Counted from the first letter of the stretch, positions 10,033-22,315 are shown. The stretch: 44,863 nt of DNA from Silene noctiflora (GCA_009801015.1 VHZZ01000027.1:471773-516635), one strand, 5' to 3'. The notes: a model not told the origin generated them from the letters alone. Numbers and translations are program-made.

Positions 10033-12445
10033 ATGGCAGCAACATCAGCTTCTCTCCTTAAGGCATCCCCAACTAAGTTGGAAAAGTTTGATTGGGTTAA
10101 GGGTCAGTCCCTTCGCCAGGTCTCGTCTTTGCCTTTTGCTAAGAGCATGCCCTCTGCCTCGTCTTCGCTCACTGTTAAATGTAGTAGCTATGCTGATGAG
10201 CTTGTCAAAACCGCGGTATGTATTACTCCTGACGTTTTATGTTTGTTACTTTCACATACCGAGACACTTATCTCAACTAGCTTAGTTCAAATCCTGTCGG
10301 CGTCAAAATCGCCTATATACGAGCATAAGAATTGCAGCTTGTGTACAAGGCTTCATGTCTGTCTGTCTTGTTTTATTTTCCTTGTTTCATTAGCAGCAAG
10401 TCCTCTGAGTTTTCTATCCATGTTTCATGGGCTTGCAGAAATCGATTGCATCACCAGGCCGCGGAATCTTGGCCATGGATGAGTCAAACGCAACCTGTGG
10501 GAAGCGTCTTGACTCCATCGGGTTAGAAAACACTGAGGCTAACCGCCAAGCATACAGAACCCTGCTAGTTTCAGCCCCAGGGCTTGGACAGTACATCTCT
10601 GGAGCTATCCTTTTCGAGGAGACACTCTATCAGTCAACTACTGAAGGCAAAAAGATGGTTGATGTCCTCATTGAGCAGAACATTGTGCCTGGTATTAAGG
10701 TTGACAAGGTAAGCATTTCAAGTACACTTTCTAAATTCTTGTACTTCGATTTCCTTTGTTGGCACTTCTAGGCTAACCAAATTGTTTTTAGGGTTTGGTT
10801 CCCTTGGCTGGGTCCAACAACGAGTCATGGTGCCAAGGTCTTGATGGGCTAGCATCTCGCTCTGCTGCTTACTACCAGCAGGGTGCACGGTTCGCCAAAT
10901 GGTAATCCTGATACTCTTTCTATGTTGTTTCTTGGTTTGTCCATTCACCGTAGGATAACCAATGTAGACTCCAGCTAGATTAGATAGCTCAGACAGTGAT
11001 AAAAGGGTGATAACCATGACATAGGTTTGATTGTTTGAAATCTGTCATTGTCGAACTCTGTGGGGCTCTCTTTAAACTCTTGAAACACTGATTAAATATA
11101 ATGCGAACCAGTGGGACTGATATATTAACATTACCCTGGTGTCTCGAGGCTCCCACCTATGTTGATAAACTCATTACCTTGGTTTTAAATCCGTTAGCAG
11201 TGCCTTACAGCTCCCTTTACACCAAGAAACCAAAAACGTAACTGAAAAATGCTCAGGTCGGGATATTTACTGACTGATTTGTAATGCTGATATTCATGAA
11301 GGCGCACAGTAGTTAGCATTCCTAATGGCCCATCTGCACTAGCTGTGAAGGAAGCAGCTTGGGGTCTTGCCCGCTATGCTGCTATTTCTCAGGTAATCAC
11401 TCATTTCTCTAGTCATATACCAACTCCAAAGAATGCTCGACTTACAGAAATTTGACATCCATAATAATCTTTAACTAACTGGTTTACGGGGAAATGCATG
11501 CAGGACAATGGATTGGTTCCAATAGTAGAACCAGAAATCATGTTGGATGGTGAACATGGGATAGACAGGACATTTGAGGTAGCGAAACAAGTGTGGGCTG
11601 AGGTTTTCTACTACCTGGCTGAGAACAATGTCATGTTTGAAGGTATCCTCCTGAAACCCAGTATGGTCACTCCTGGTGCGGAGTGCAAAGATAAGGCTAC
11701 CCCCGAAAAGGTCGCTAGTTACACCCTCAACCTTCTCCGCCAGCGGATTCCTCCAGCTGTTCCCGGAATTATGGCAAGTATCCTATTACTCACACTCTCA
11801 CAGTATACTCTGCAACATCTATTTCTTTATGTTTGCCTCTTACATACATGATGTGATTATGATGGGTCCGACTGGTGTCGAAAAATAATGCAGGCCAAGT
11901 AGTCTATTTGACACATGAAATTACCAGGTTAGGAAACTCTAAAGAAAGGCTGAGACGGACCAAACTGAATACATAAAGAGATGGTTCAGACGATGGGATA
12001 ATATACAACTACATAGCTTAGTACATGGTGAAGCTTAATGGGGTTATTCTACGTCATTCATATGATGAGAAAGATCATAAAAGAACACGTCATGCAGCTA
12101 AAAGCCTAAAAGCTAAAGATTAAAGGACATAAGAATTAACTGACCTTTGTGTTTCATTGTGTTGTAGTTTTTGTCTGGAGGACAATCTGAAGTGGAAGCA
12201 ACCCTGAACTTAACGCGATGAACCAAGGACCAAACCCATGACACGTATCATTTTCTTATGCTAGAGCTCTTCAAAACACTTGCCTTAAGACATGGGGAGG
12301 AAGGGCTGAGAACGTGAAGGCCGCTCAGGAGACATTGCTTGCCCGTGCAAAGGCCAACTCCCTAGCTCAGCTTGGAAAGTACACTAGCGAAGGAGAGTCC
12401 GATGAGGCCAAGGAAGGAATGTTTGTCAAAGGCTACAATTACTAA
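10033..12445 (+). CDS. FBA: Fructose-bisphosphate aldolase, class I, chloroplastic; last exon disrupted
   Basis: Exons 10033-10215, 10439-10708, 10792-10901, 11302-11392, 11504-11773 and 12168-12445 encode a plastid class I aldolase, which splits or forms fructose-1,6-bisphosphate in the Calvin cycle and plastid glycolysis. Residues 1 to about 48 look like a transit peptide ([17 protein letters not shown] junction). [20 protein letters not shown] and [12 protein letters not shown] are seen, the last giving Schiff-base Lys269. Intron 5 has a GC donor (ATG|GCAAGT). In exon 6, one base is missing just after 12209 relative to the expected NLNAMNQ coding sequence, giving a stop at 12219; in the expected frame the Trp of NPWHVSF is also a TGA (12239-12241). 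As written the product would stop at about 325 residues and lose the SYARALQ segment and the C-terminal Tyr. The downstream frame is otherwise well conserved to KGYNY, so a base-calling error or a very young pseudogene are both possible. Confidence 0.9.
10277..10320 (+). mobile_element. SINE fragment in aldolase intron 1
   Basis: AGCTTAG followed directly by GTTCAAATCCTGTCGGCGTC resembles the B-box region and start of the body of the SINE at 39840-39932 (TTCAAATCCCGTCAGCATC on its own strand). The part between A and B boxes is missing, so it is a small remnant. Same strand as the aldolase. Confidence 0.45.
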
Positions 12446-13061
12446 ACTGAGCATTGAGACCAAGATTTGTATATGAAACAAATGTTGTTGTATTTTACCC
12501 CTTCTGTATTTTCTCCCATATTTTCACTATGGTTTACTCTTATGATTTTATGAAATGACTTTTTTCCAACGAGAAGTTTTAATTAAGCTAAAAAGCCATA
12601 GGATTGCCAAAAAAGCAATCCAGACGAACAGAAGACATCAAGTGTGGTTACAGAATGTCAGAAAAAAGCTATAATAAGAAATCAGCAAACAAAAAGCAAA
12701 ATGAAACAAGAGTTGAAGAAAATAAAACAGCGATTTCCTTTCTTGGTGAAATAAAGATATATTTAAGCCAAAGATATGAAGCTATATTTAAGCTTAAAAT
12801 TTTTGAAAACATTTACAATCTGTAACATTCTGGATTAATATATATATTGAACATTATAACTAAGTAATCTGAGTAACCCACCTACATGAGGCTTATTTGA
12901 TTTCTTCTATACCAGTTACAATTGTACACATTAAAGATGCAGAAATGCAAGAGCATAGTTATGAGGAAGGAAGACATGCCGTTTAAAACATACAAGCAAG
13001 CACATGAGACGGACTTCTGTAAAAGTATTTCCGACTCTAAGAGGATCTTGATATTGGGGAG
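12446..13061. other. Convergent 3' region between aldolase and S28 peptidase
   Basis: Holds the 3' ends of the two convergent genes. An open frame at 12604-12825 is Lys-rich and low in complexity, with no recognisable similarity; I do not call it a gene. No canonical AATAAA is seen in the first 100 bases after the aldolase stop. Confidence 0.45.
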
Positions 13062-16000
13062 TTACATGGCACTCCAACGCCCACTAGCATCGCCATCTTG
13101 GCACTCAGAAAGCCACAGGTCGATATGCTCTGTAATTTGTTGTCTTGCTTTGTTGACAGCATCAGGAGAGCTGCAACCTTTAGAGTCACCTGAATGAATT
13201 GAAATACGTTTAGGCTTGGAATCGAACAGTAACTTGATGCCAAAGTAAACAGCAGAACATGAATTAGTATTAAAAAAAAACATGAATCCTAGTATCAGTA
13301 TTCAGTATGTACAGTGGACTTTCGAATAGCTTCACTCAAGCAAGGGTAATTGGGTGATAATTATGGACAAAATTTAGAAAGAACATTCTAAAAAGGTTGA
13401 TGGCAAGGACAGAAATCTGGTATGAGATAATCGGGTTATGCATTTCTCCCAGTTTTATACATGGTTGACTGAAATTGCTATAATATAGTCTGAGACAACA
13501 TATACCAAGAGAAGACGATTGTGTTTCATAAAAAAACATACCTTCAATACTCAATGGTGATTGAGGGCAACCCCGGAAGTCAACGCAATGGCCACAGTTT
13601 TGACAAGTGATGAGATAAGAAGGCACTGAAAATTTTAAAAAACAAAAGAATCAGAAGCAGATACTAGAAGAAAGATGCAAAACACTTGACCCCACAATAT
13701 ATATGATTGTTTTTAGGTTTTACAATGACGGCAAGGGCTCTATTACTACAGGCGTGCCCGATCGCCTCCCTCCAGATATGACCCTCCTCCCTCCGTGTGG
13801 GGCTATTGGGGTCGGGGAGGAATTACGAAGCAGTATTACACTTATTTTAACTTGTTTTAATTGTTGGCTCACTTATATCAGTTTTTATCACGTGATTATA
13901 GAGACAGTAGAACTAAAGACCATGCCTTCAATATATCTGCCAGGTTATGATTCTTAAGACCTCTGCTAGAGCATACATGGTCAATCACATTTAATGATGA
14001 CGTAAATTACCATGAGCAATGTGAAATTCCCAACTTACTGAAGAAGCTACTACTTCAAAGTTTATTAAAACAAATAAAAAGATTGTTCAATAATTTAGGG
14101 AACACTCAGGATGTCTAAGTTTTAGTCGTACATATAAGGTTTTGTATATTTCATAGTTATAATAAATGAAAGTCCACTCTAAAGAGAAAGATACTCACAG
14201 TCTAATGATGAAATCTGTTTTGATGCGTGCCGCCAAGGGTCTTGTGAACCATTTGCAAACACTATCTTGGTACCTGACAGATATAAGAAGCACAAAACAC
14301 CAATTTAAATCAGACGAGGGAATGAGTGTAAAACATCAGGTCCATATACCAGCATATAATTCTAAAAAAGGCGAGTAAACAGACCAGCTATCCGCAAGCC
14401 TCCGTAGTATAAGTTAGTTTCCTCAACAACAGGGTATACCGTATCTCCAAAAACATTCTTGCAAAGGTCCAAATGGTATCTGCATGTAAACCATTTATGT
14501 AATTAGAAAGTAACGTCGCCACAAGTTTTTAGTGGCCACCATCTAGCCATTATGTTAACTGAACACTGATTTTTAGGCCATTCCAGTGTCCGATACCGTG
14601 CTCAAGAATATGTATATGGACTATGGGGCCCGCACCCGACCCTAACCTATCTGACACTTCTCCTAGAAGAGGCAAGAGGGAAGGCTCGGATGACAAAAGT
14701 AGAGGAAGAGACTTTGTATGACGTATTTGTATGATATTTAACAATTTAAAGCCTTGTTGTCCAAGCATTTCTTAATTTCACTTTTTAAAGATATAAATAT
14801 ATTACAACTTCATAAATACATTTATGTTTTATAGTGTGTCTGCCTTATCCTCATTTCAGGATGAGTCCCCGGTCAAAAAGTTTATTCATTTTGAGTAAAA
14901 TAGCCTAGCCATCCATAATACCAAACGAGCATAATTATAGAAGGCAAAGGAACTAGGAAGGTATACAGGAGGATGCATTTATACGAGAATTAAAACCACC
15001 TTAAGTCAACTTTAGAAGATCGAATGCTATCATTTGCGGGAGCCACCTGAAAATATGCGACTTCGCTGCAAACTTGGAACCACCACAATCTATCAGAATT
15101 ATGTTCACTAGCAGTAGTGTTCTTCAAGTACTCTTGGTTATATGTTTTGACACTTGCACCAAAGCTTCCAACATAATAGTCATTGACGTATGAAGCATAA
15201 GCGCTCTGCATAATGTAAATCAGATGTATAAACGCAGTAGAGAAACAAGAGATGCAAGGGTGAAGGGACAACTTGATCGACCGTTTTGGATAAAATGAGA
15301 TGTATATCTCTTTGATTCAAGATTGAAGTAGTGTGTGAACTTGGCCAAAGCTTAATTCAGTTGTTAACTGAAGAGCATGCGACAGTTTGACACCGATAGA
15401 TTTAAATGTTTGACAGGAACCGAATTATCAATGTACAATTTGCAAAGATATGCACAATTCTTAAATAGATTTTGTGATACCAAGAAGACAAGAAAAGAGT
15501 AGAAGTATATACAATATATCCTATACACCAGAAGATATAAACAAAAGGGGAGAAAACATACCACCAAATCCTGACCAGCCTTCTTAGCTTCAACAAGAGG
15601 AGTGCACAACTTATCTGGATTTCCATATTGGAACTGCAAGGTTTAAAAGCGAGTCATTGACAAAGTGAATGGGCACAAGACAATACAGTATGGAACGAAT
15701 GAATTGTAGATAAGTCCTACCGCTATAACTGCAGCATCAGCCAGAAAATATAAGAAGTCGCCATCAATTTTCAGCTATTAAGAATATCAGAAGCGAGAAC
15801 GCCAGAAGAGGAATGTCAAAACGTCAGCAGCCAAGCCAGAAACATAATAAGAAAATATGATAGATATGATTCTTAAACTGCCTTTTAAATTACAATAAAT
15901 AAATATTACGATGCATTACGAGATCTAACCTCAGCAGCACCAAATGATGACTTTAGTGCAATCTCGTTACTCTTCATTCCTTCTTCAACGAGATGTGTAA

Positions 16001-19000
16001 CTTCTTGTAACGCAGCTTTACATTCTGGCCCAGCTGAGACACCGATCTGTAGTATATCATCATGATGAAAGCAAATTAAAAAATTATTTGGTACACAGAG
16101 AAGACCAGTGAAACAAACTGAGTCCTAAGCTGAGGCTTTATAAGAATATCCACCTGTTGATCAAACTCTGTGAAATCATAAACCGCAAGGACCACAGCAG
16201 AACTTGCAAGACTTCCACATGTCAAATGGGGAAACTTCAAGCGGAACCATGCACTAAGAGCTCCAGCGTAGGAGCCACCAAATACGAACCATGGGTTATC
16301 AACATTAGATCGATTCAGCTTCTTGTTTAAGGATTCCTAGGGGAAAAAAGACGGTTTTTCAAGTTTTCTAAAAACAACAGAACTGAAGGTAATGCAGAGA
16401 GTAAACGTCACGCAGGAAGAGGGATCTCTAAGCATATAAGCTCCCAAATTCCAAATCATTCATTCGGAAACAATGTCTTGCCATAGACACCATTAATGGC
16501 ATCATTGAATTTACTTGTTAGTGTTTTACAAAAAAAAACATTGTCCTAGTAACGCAGGCTCTCTTTGGCCCAAAAAAAAAATACAAATTACTTCCCCCGG
16601 CCTCCCCCTCTTCCCATTTTTGCCAAAGAGAGCCTGCGTTACTAGGACAGTGTTTTTTTTGTAGCACTAGTAAGTAATTTTGACGGTGTTGACATTAATA
16701 TATCATAATGACAAAAGCAAATTAGAGAATTAAAGACATAGTTAAAATTACTTATTCGTGCTTTACAACAAAAACAGTGTCCTAGTAACGCATGCTCTCG
16801 TTGTCAAAAGGAACAAATCACTTTAAATTCAGCAAGAGCACGAGCCATTGAAGACCCTTGATGCTCCTTCATGTTGAAAGCCGTCTAACTAACTATTAAG
16901 CTTTAATACAACGTCAAATGATAAGCATACAGCCTTTAACATATAAAACTCAAATGAACATACAACATAAAACCAAAAATCATACCTGATAATATTGACG
17001 AAAAGCAGCTAAATCAAAGAGCGCCTGCTTGGATGAAAGATATTTCAAATTTTCAGTAGTGTGTGATTTAAATGGGGCACTTTTCCCGTAGTACCGATGC
17101 TCAGGAGAAACAATAGCAGCACCAAACTTCTTAGCTAAGACCTGTAATTGACAACAGACGAAATTGATTAAATGGATCCACTGAAGAAAATTGTAGCAGA
17201 AAGCAGAATCTCTAAACATACTGACTTCTGGTGGTTCAATGAAGAAATATACTCCCTCCGTTCCAGTTGTTTGGTTACATTTACTTTTGGCACAAAGACC
17301 AAGGAAAGGGGTAGGGACCATTTGTGGTTGTTGTTAATGGATGACAAGTGGACAATAATGGATGTGGAAGAGCAAACTACCCATTAAAAGCATTTCTAAT
17401 ACAAAAAGGTAAACAAATGAATAAAACACCCAAAAACGGAGTAGGTAAACAAATGACCGGGACTGAGGGAGTATTTATATTCCGGAAATCCTAAAGTGGC
17501 CGTTCACATGTCACAATGCAGAACTATTGAAACCATGCTTAAGAATGTACACAGCGTCACAGCAGTGTCCAAAGATACGAAAGAATACAGTATGAAAAAT
17601 TACTCTGTATTAGAGTATTTAGTTATTTACTCACACTTATATAGTCATTTGCTATCCCACTGCATGCAGATTCACCACAAATTTTCAAAAAAATTGGTCC
17701 GTTTGGGGAACGGAAATTGTCCAGGTATTCATAATATCGTTGTTCAAATTGCCGATGGTCCTGCACAACAAAAACATCAAAAAGGTTATCAACCTTAACA
17801 TTGTCTTCAAAGGTTTTGTAAATTCTGTAAACCTATAAGAGACTGGAATGCATGTTTTGTTTACAGAACTAAGGAAAACTATTATAAAGCGCCAAACCAG
17901 ATGTATATCAAGGATCCTAGAGTACAACTTCTCACTCAATAGTTTGTACATAAAAAAAAAAGTGTGTGGCAACCAGACTACCAGAGTGGTTACCAAGCCA
18001 TTCCTAAATATTACTCAGTAGAAGTTATACCCAAAAAAGAAAATTCCAAATGATCAAAGTCTTCGCTTCAGGGACAAAATATATGCAACTTGACAGTATG
18101 ACCCTCAAAATCACGTCGAAGGAAGGGAGAGGGAAGGAAACAATGGTGTTTTCCTTTCAGATATTTCCTATGTTGGAAGGTTTTTAAACTGTTTTGTAGG
18201 AGAAAAAAAATAGATCCCTAAATTTCCATCCAATCCAATAAGCTGACCAAACAAGGGAAATTCTTCCCTTAATCCCCTCCAAATCTCTCAATCGAAACAA
18301 GGATATAGCCATATACTTGGCTACCATTGGACATGCGCACCCTTCTTCGTTGGGTCTGAACATAACACTAACCGGCCCTCAATTTTCATGTACAATTCTG
18401 ATCCAATTATATATAATGATTCCTTCATATGGAATCAGAGTCACAACAACCTAAAAGTCAAGTCAAAATTGCAGGCAATCCATAGCAACATTCATTGAAG
18501 GGGCTTACTATGAGCAATCCATTTCGATTGAACAGTTTTTCCACATCACAGCAGAATTACAATTACAACAAATCAAATACGGAGTAGTAGTTAATTAAGC
18601 CTAAACGGTGCAAATGTCAGCTATCTTAGCTAGTAAAGTCATGAGACGTGATACTCATGAGACTCATGACCTGGGTCCAAATCCCGTCTTCATCAAATTT
18701 GTCCAAGTTGCACCCTTTACACCAAAGACTAAGCTTTTGGGTGAAACAATCAAACAAATAAACTATAGTAACCACAAATCCTTAATCTAAAGCTTGGGCA
18801 TATTAACCCACCCACCAAAACATACCACAATCATAATCTACATAATTACTCAACACCAATTCTTGTTTAAGACCGTCTTAACTTAAGACGGCTCTCACAC
18901 CCAATTAAAATACGGGTGAAAATAAAACGAGGTTGTAAGAGGTCTTAAATTAAGACGGTCTAAAGCAAGACCAATTGATTACTCACAAGTAGCATCATTT

Positions 19001-19250
19001 CTTATAATCACAACTCTAATACAACAAAGATTGAAACTTAATGCAAAAAATAAATATAAAAGGGGAAGAACTGAGAACAACATACATAAGGGGAGAAATG
19101 ATCAAGGGTTTGATTAAACCAGTGTTGTTCAGTGGTGACATAATTGTTGCCATTGTTGAGCAAACGAGATGTAAGATAAGCATATGATACAGAAATTTGG
19201 GTGATTATTAATAATAATAACGGAGATTTGATGAAGAAAGGCATCACCAT
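13062..19250 (-). CDS. EDA2: Serine carboxypeptidase S28 family protein, EDA2-like
   Basis: Twelve exons on the minus strand: 19086-19250, 17635-17760, 16986-17141, 16154-16336, 15930-16046, 15721-15774, 15562-15633, 15000-15205, 14385-14479, 14199-14273, 13542-13625 and 13062-13189. All have GT-AG borders and the frame stays open for 486 residues, close to the length of the Arabidopsis EDA2 type. Residues 1-24 form a signal peptide (PLLLLIITQISVSYA), so the enzyme should enter the secretory path to vacuole or wall. WFNQTLDHFSPY, EHRYYGKS (111-118), GGSYAGALSAWF with Ser171, NGSQDPWRHAS with Asp403 and CQNCGHCVD with His429 mark the S28 fold and triad. Family members (prolyl carboxypeptidase kin) cleave after proline; the plant substrate is unknown. 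Introns 1, 2 and 3 carry a SINE and MITEs. It is convergent with the aldolase, 616 bases apart. Confidence 0.93.
16508..16800. mobile_element. Foldback element with three arms in S28 intron 3
   Basis: Bases 16541-16569 and 16622-16650 are inverted copies (28 of 29 match; word CCTAGTAACGCAGGCTCTC), and similarity continues outward through an A-run/T-run to about 16508 and 16684. A third arm in the left orientation lies at 16744-16800. The loop between the first two arms is C-rich (about 16590-16615). Probably a MITE insertion with a partial second copy; superfamily not determined. Confidence 0.65.
17252..17471. mobile_element. Stowaway MITE in S28 intron 2
   Basis: A 220-bp element with inverted ends CTCCCTCCGTTCCAGT and, reversed, CTCCCTCAGTCCCGGT, flanked on both sides by TA (17250-17251 and 17472-17473). 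This is the Stowaway (Tc1/mariner-type) pattern. The same family recurs at 23073, 30083 and 31526. Confidence 0.85.
18610..18725 (+). mobile_element. tRNA-derived SINE in S28 intron 1, antisense to the gene
   Basis: An A-box-like TTAGCTAGTAAAG (about 18626) and a B-box-like GGGTCCAAATCCC (18673-18685) are about 35 bases apart, the layout of an RNA polymerase III promoter. The body CCCGTCTTCATCAAA after the B box resembles the copy at 39840-39932. Ends are approximate and no target duplication was found. Confidence 0.6.
18853..18977. mobile_element. MITE with AAGACCGTCTTA ends in S28 intron 1
   Basis: Inverted ends: the left has TTTAAGACCGTCTTAACTTA and the right, reversed, has TTTAGACCGTCTTAATTTAA. 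ATTACTCA occurs directly outside both ends (18845-18852 and 18978-18985) and may be the target duplication. A decayed relative lies near 21793-21915. Confidence 0.6.
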
Positions 19251-19418
19251 TGTTGACTAAATGACTATACCAAGTTTCTCACTTTGCTATTTGTGTCTTT
19301 TGAGTGTTAGTTTATCTAGATTTAAGGTTCCTTGGTAGTTAAGTAGACTTGTGTCCTGTTTCATGTGGGTTGAAAATTATCATAAGTTTTTGACATTTTA
19401 TTGTCACCGTACGCTTTC
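19251..19418. other. Upstream flank of the S28 gene
   Basis: Short region upstream of the S28 start codon before the next mobile element. No clear TATA box is seen. Confidence 0.4.
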
Positions 19419-19626
19419 TTCTTTTGGACTGAAACAAATCTGATCTGAACTGAACTGAATTTATAGGATCTGAACTGAGCTGAACTTATAGGATCTGAAC
19501 TGAACTTATTGGATCTGAACTGAACTGAACTTATAAGATCTGAACTGAGCTTAAAGGATCTGAACTGAACTTACAAGATCCGTTAAATTAATTAATTTAA
19601 TTTAACTTAATTAATTATTATTATTA

Positions 19627-19668
<42 letters not shown>

Positions 19669-20187
19669 TCTTGTTATTATTGTTTTTTTATTAGGTAAGA
19701 AAACTTGTTATTATTGTTATTGTTATTTTTATTATTGTTATTACTATTATTATTGTTGTTGTTGTTGTTGTTTTTATTGAGATAAAACAAAAAATTTACA
19801 AAAAATTAGTGGGCAACTAAGAGAAAACATTGATAAGAAAATATAGTCTAAAACACAAGGTAAGATAATAACATTTTTCCGCTTTATATAAATTAAGTTG
19901 TTCATACATTATACTACGATTACATTACGATAAAAAATAATGAGAGAAGTGATAATTTTGTTTTAAAAACATAAAGTATATATGTATTGAATAATTAATG
20001 TCAAATATTTTTGCATCGATTTGTAAAAATAATACTCCGTATATAAGTTTTCTGAACTGAACTTATAGGATTTGAACTGAACTGAACTTATAGAATCTGA
20101 ACTGATCTGAACTTATAGGATCTGAACTGAACTGAACTTATAGGATCTGAAGTAAACTTAAGTTAAGTGACTTTAAGTCCAAAAGAA
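19419..20187. mobile_element. TIR element with GATCTGAACTGAAC minisatellites at both ends
   Basis: Short inverted ends TTCTTTTGGACTGAAA (19419-19434) and, reversed, TTCTTTTGGACTTAAA (20172-20187) enclose 770 bp. Just inside each end lies a tandem array of a GATCTGAACTGAACTTATAG-like unit, in the same orientation (about 19439-19580 and 20047-20160). The middle is AT-rich, with an ATT triplet microsatellite (about 19616-19665). The ends resemble Tourist/Harbinger-type MITE termini, but the outer borders and a target duplication are unclear. Confidence 0.5.
19616..19665. repeat. (ATT)n microsatellite
   Basis: A near-perfect run of ATT triplets with one interruption, followed by further imperfect TTATTG and GTTGTT tracts to about 19770. 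Confidence 0.9.
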
Positions 20188-20271
20188 CAGGGTCTTACTC
20201 TCCCACTTGTATTATGTGAGAGGTCGCAAGCTCTGACATAAAATGTCGGTCATATATGAGAATTTGTGTAA

Positions 20272-20496
20272 TACTAAGAGACACGGTCTCTCCTTAACTC
20301 ATTGGAAGACCAATCTTTCGTACCCATTTATTTGTTTTTCTGACCCTTTATTGATCGTGATATAGCAATTTCGTACCTATTTACTAATAAATGTACCCAT
20401 TTTGTCTTTAATCATGATTATTTCTAGTACCATTTTTTTCTTAAAGGTATAAAATAGTCTCTCAATAAGTTTAATGAAAGACCATCTCGATCTCAG
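20272..20496. mobile_element. Degenerate foldback MITE
   Basis: The left end GAGACACGGTCTCTCCTTAA and the right end (reversed GAGATGGTCTTTCATTAAAC and TTGAGAGACTA) form a degenerate inverted pair of the same GAGACGGTCTCTC family as 314-457. Borders are approximate. Confidence 0.45.
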
Positions 20497-22250
20497 GATA
20501 CTTACTCGTTGATTTGTACATATCAAAAAAATCATTTTGTGATTTTGTCGTATGATCTTGATCACTACTTAATCCTAGAATAGACAAAAGAAATCAACCT
20601 ATGATTTAACAATGTTTTAATAAAGGACGATGCTTTTGCATGTGTTTTAATTAAATTAATAATATTTTGATAATACAGTTATTTGATATTTTCACACCAG
20701 GAATTAACTGGTCACAAAAGTTACTCTGATTAGGGTGGACCCATAATTGCATGTGAAGAGTAACTTCCCGTGTAGCAGGTTATAGCACCCGTGGCAATAA
20801 GTTCATCCCAATTTTATTATCGAACTTTTTATTTTGCGATTGTCTAAGGAAAAGTGATGCAACATAACCATTACCGACTATAATTTTTATTGTTTTTAAA
20901 AATAATGTTTTTTAAGTTACGAGATGTTATACTCATAACCTGATTTCGAACTTTGTTACCATCAAAATCACCGTTATATCTCCTTTACACCAACGCAAAT
21001 GAAATTTCCACGTATTTGATTTTACATCAACAATAATCATTTTGTGATTTTGACCTATGATCTTTATCATTTTGCAATACATTACCATCAAAACTCAAAG
21101 GGCTACTTTATAAAAGGAGGTCATTGGTTAATAGTTGGGCCGAAAGAGAAATAGTGGGCCTTTTCGTATGATTTTAAACTAACAAATGGACCACATTTGA
21201 TTAACTTAACCAAAAGATAGTTCAGTTTGCGTAATGGACTTGGATTTTGATTTGTAATGACACTACTACTCAACTCATTGGATGGTCCAAGCCCAACTAA
21301 GTTGTCATAGCTCCTAGAACTGGCAAAAGCTGACCCGGCCCGAACCGTCTAAAACCCGACCCGATAGAACCCTAAAATTAAGTGAATTGGAATTGACAGA
21401 TCCGACCCGAGGTCAAACCGACAGCCGAAAATTACCTTATATGTTCCAACTTGAACCGACTCGAACTCACATGTGACCTGATATTAACTCAACCTGAATT
21501 TGACTTGATAGCAAAATTAGCTTAATAATGATCCAAATAAGACTAAATTGATATCTACCTTAATTTTTAAGCTTAAAACTAAAATGAATACTTGTTTTAA
21601 CATCATGAGACTATCAACCAAATTGATATCCAATTATCCATCTACTTATTTAGATAACAATTTTTTGTATATCAGTTGAGTTTATAATTACTTTCGTTAA
21701 TTAAACCTCATATTCTAAGGCAAATACAAGAAACTTAATTTAAGTGGAGAAATACAAATTTCATATAGTTAGTTCAGTTTGAAAAATAACAACGATCACC
21801 AACTCTTGTCCAAGAGTATCTCAACTTAAGCTGACTCTCATAATGTATTATAATAGAGATGAAATTGAAAAGTGCTTATGAGACGTTTCAAATTAAGAAT
21901 ATCTTAAATCGGCTCTATTCAATAAAATGGCTACCAATGACGATCACGAGTCCAAATTCCGTCAATATAGTATGTTTACTTTTGTCCTTCCTTGGGGAAA
22001 TTGATAGGGAAATTAAGGTCACTATTGTTTAGCACTTTAGTGGCAATGTAATATTATGACTTGAACCAAATCGATGATAAAGTAATATTATAACTTGTAA
22101 AAATCGGACACTTGTAGAAAAGGGGAGCCAAAAAAATTGCATGCTTAAAATTACAACCAATGTGATTAATGTATGGTTAAAAAGAGCAATCACACATTAT
22201 TATTATTATTAATTCCAATTTCTGGTGGCATATTAGTTATTTTCACACAT
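20497..22250. other. Gene-free repeat-rich stretch
   Basis: No gene is recognised. About 21316-21500 is a low-complexity tract of GACCCG, CCGAACC and related words. About 21793-21915 is a decayed relative of the MITE at 18853-18977 (CAACTCTTGTCCAAGA and, at the other side, TCTTAAATCGG). The rest is AT-rich. Confidence 0.45.
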
Positions 22251-22315
22251 ATCATTACACAAACATCAACTCATGAATCCTGGCTTCACAAATGTAATGT
22301 TGTAATTCCTAAAGC
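22251..22315 (+). repeat. 65-bp direct repeat, copy 1
   Basis: This 65-bp segment recurs at 23276-23340 with about three differences (shared CATCAACTCATGAATCCTGG). Weaker similarity continues downstream of both copies (CTTTTAATTGATTA), so an older segment of at least 170 bp was probably duplicated. Confidence 0.85.

Noticed and set aside
12604-12825. A 73-codon Lys-rich frame after the aldolase
   Set aside because: Low complexity, no similarity, and located in the convergent 3' region.
13721-13830. GC-rich patch in the S28 intron between exons 10 and 11 as an extra exon or SINE
   Set aside because: The S28 frame is complete without it, no fitting splice sites frame it, and no A or B box could be found.
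21316-21500. GACCCG-rich tract as a CRISPR-like or regulatory array
   Set aside because: Units are irregular and of low complexity, without fixed spacing; similar tracts near 1205 and 6064 suggest a simple dispersed repeat.
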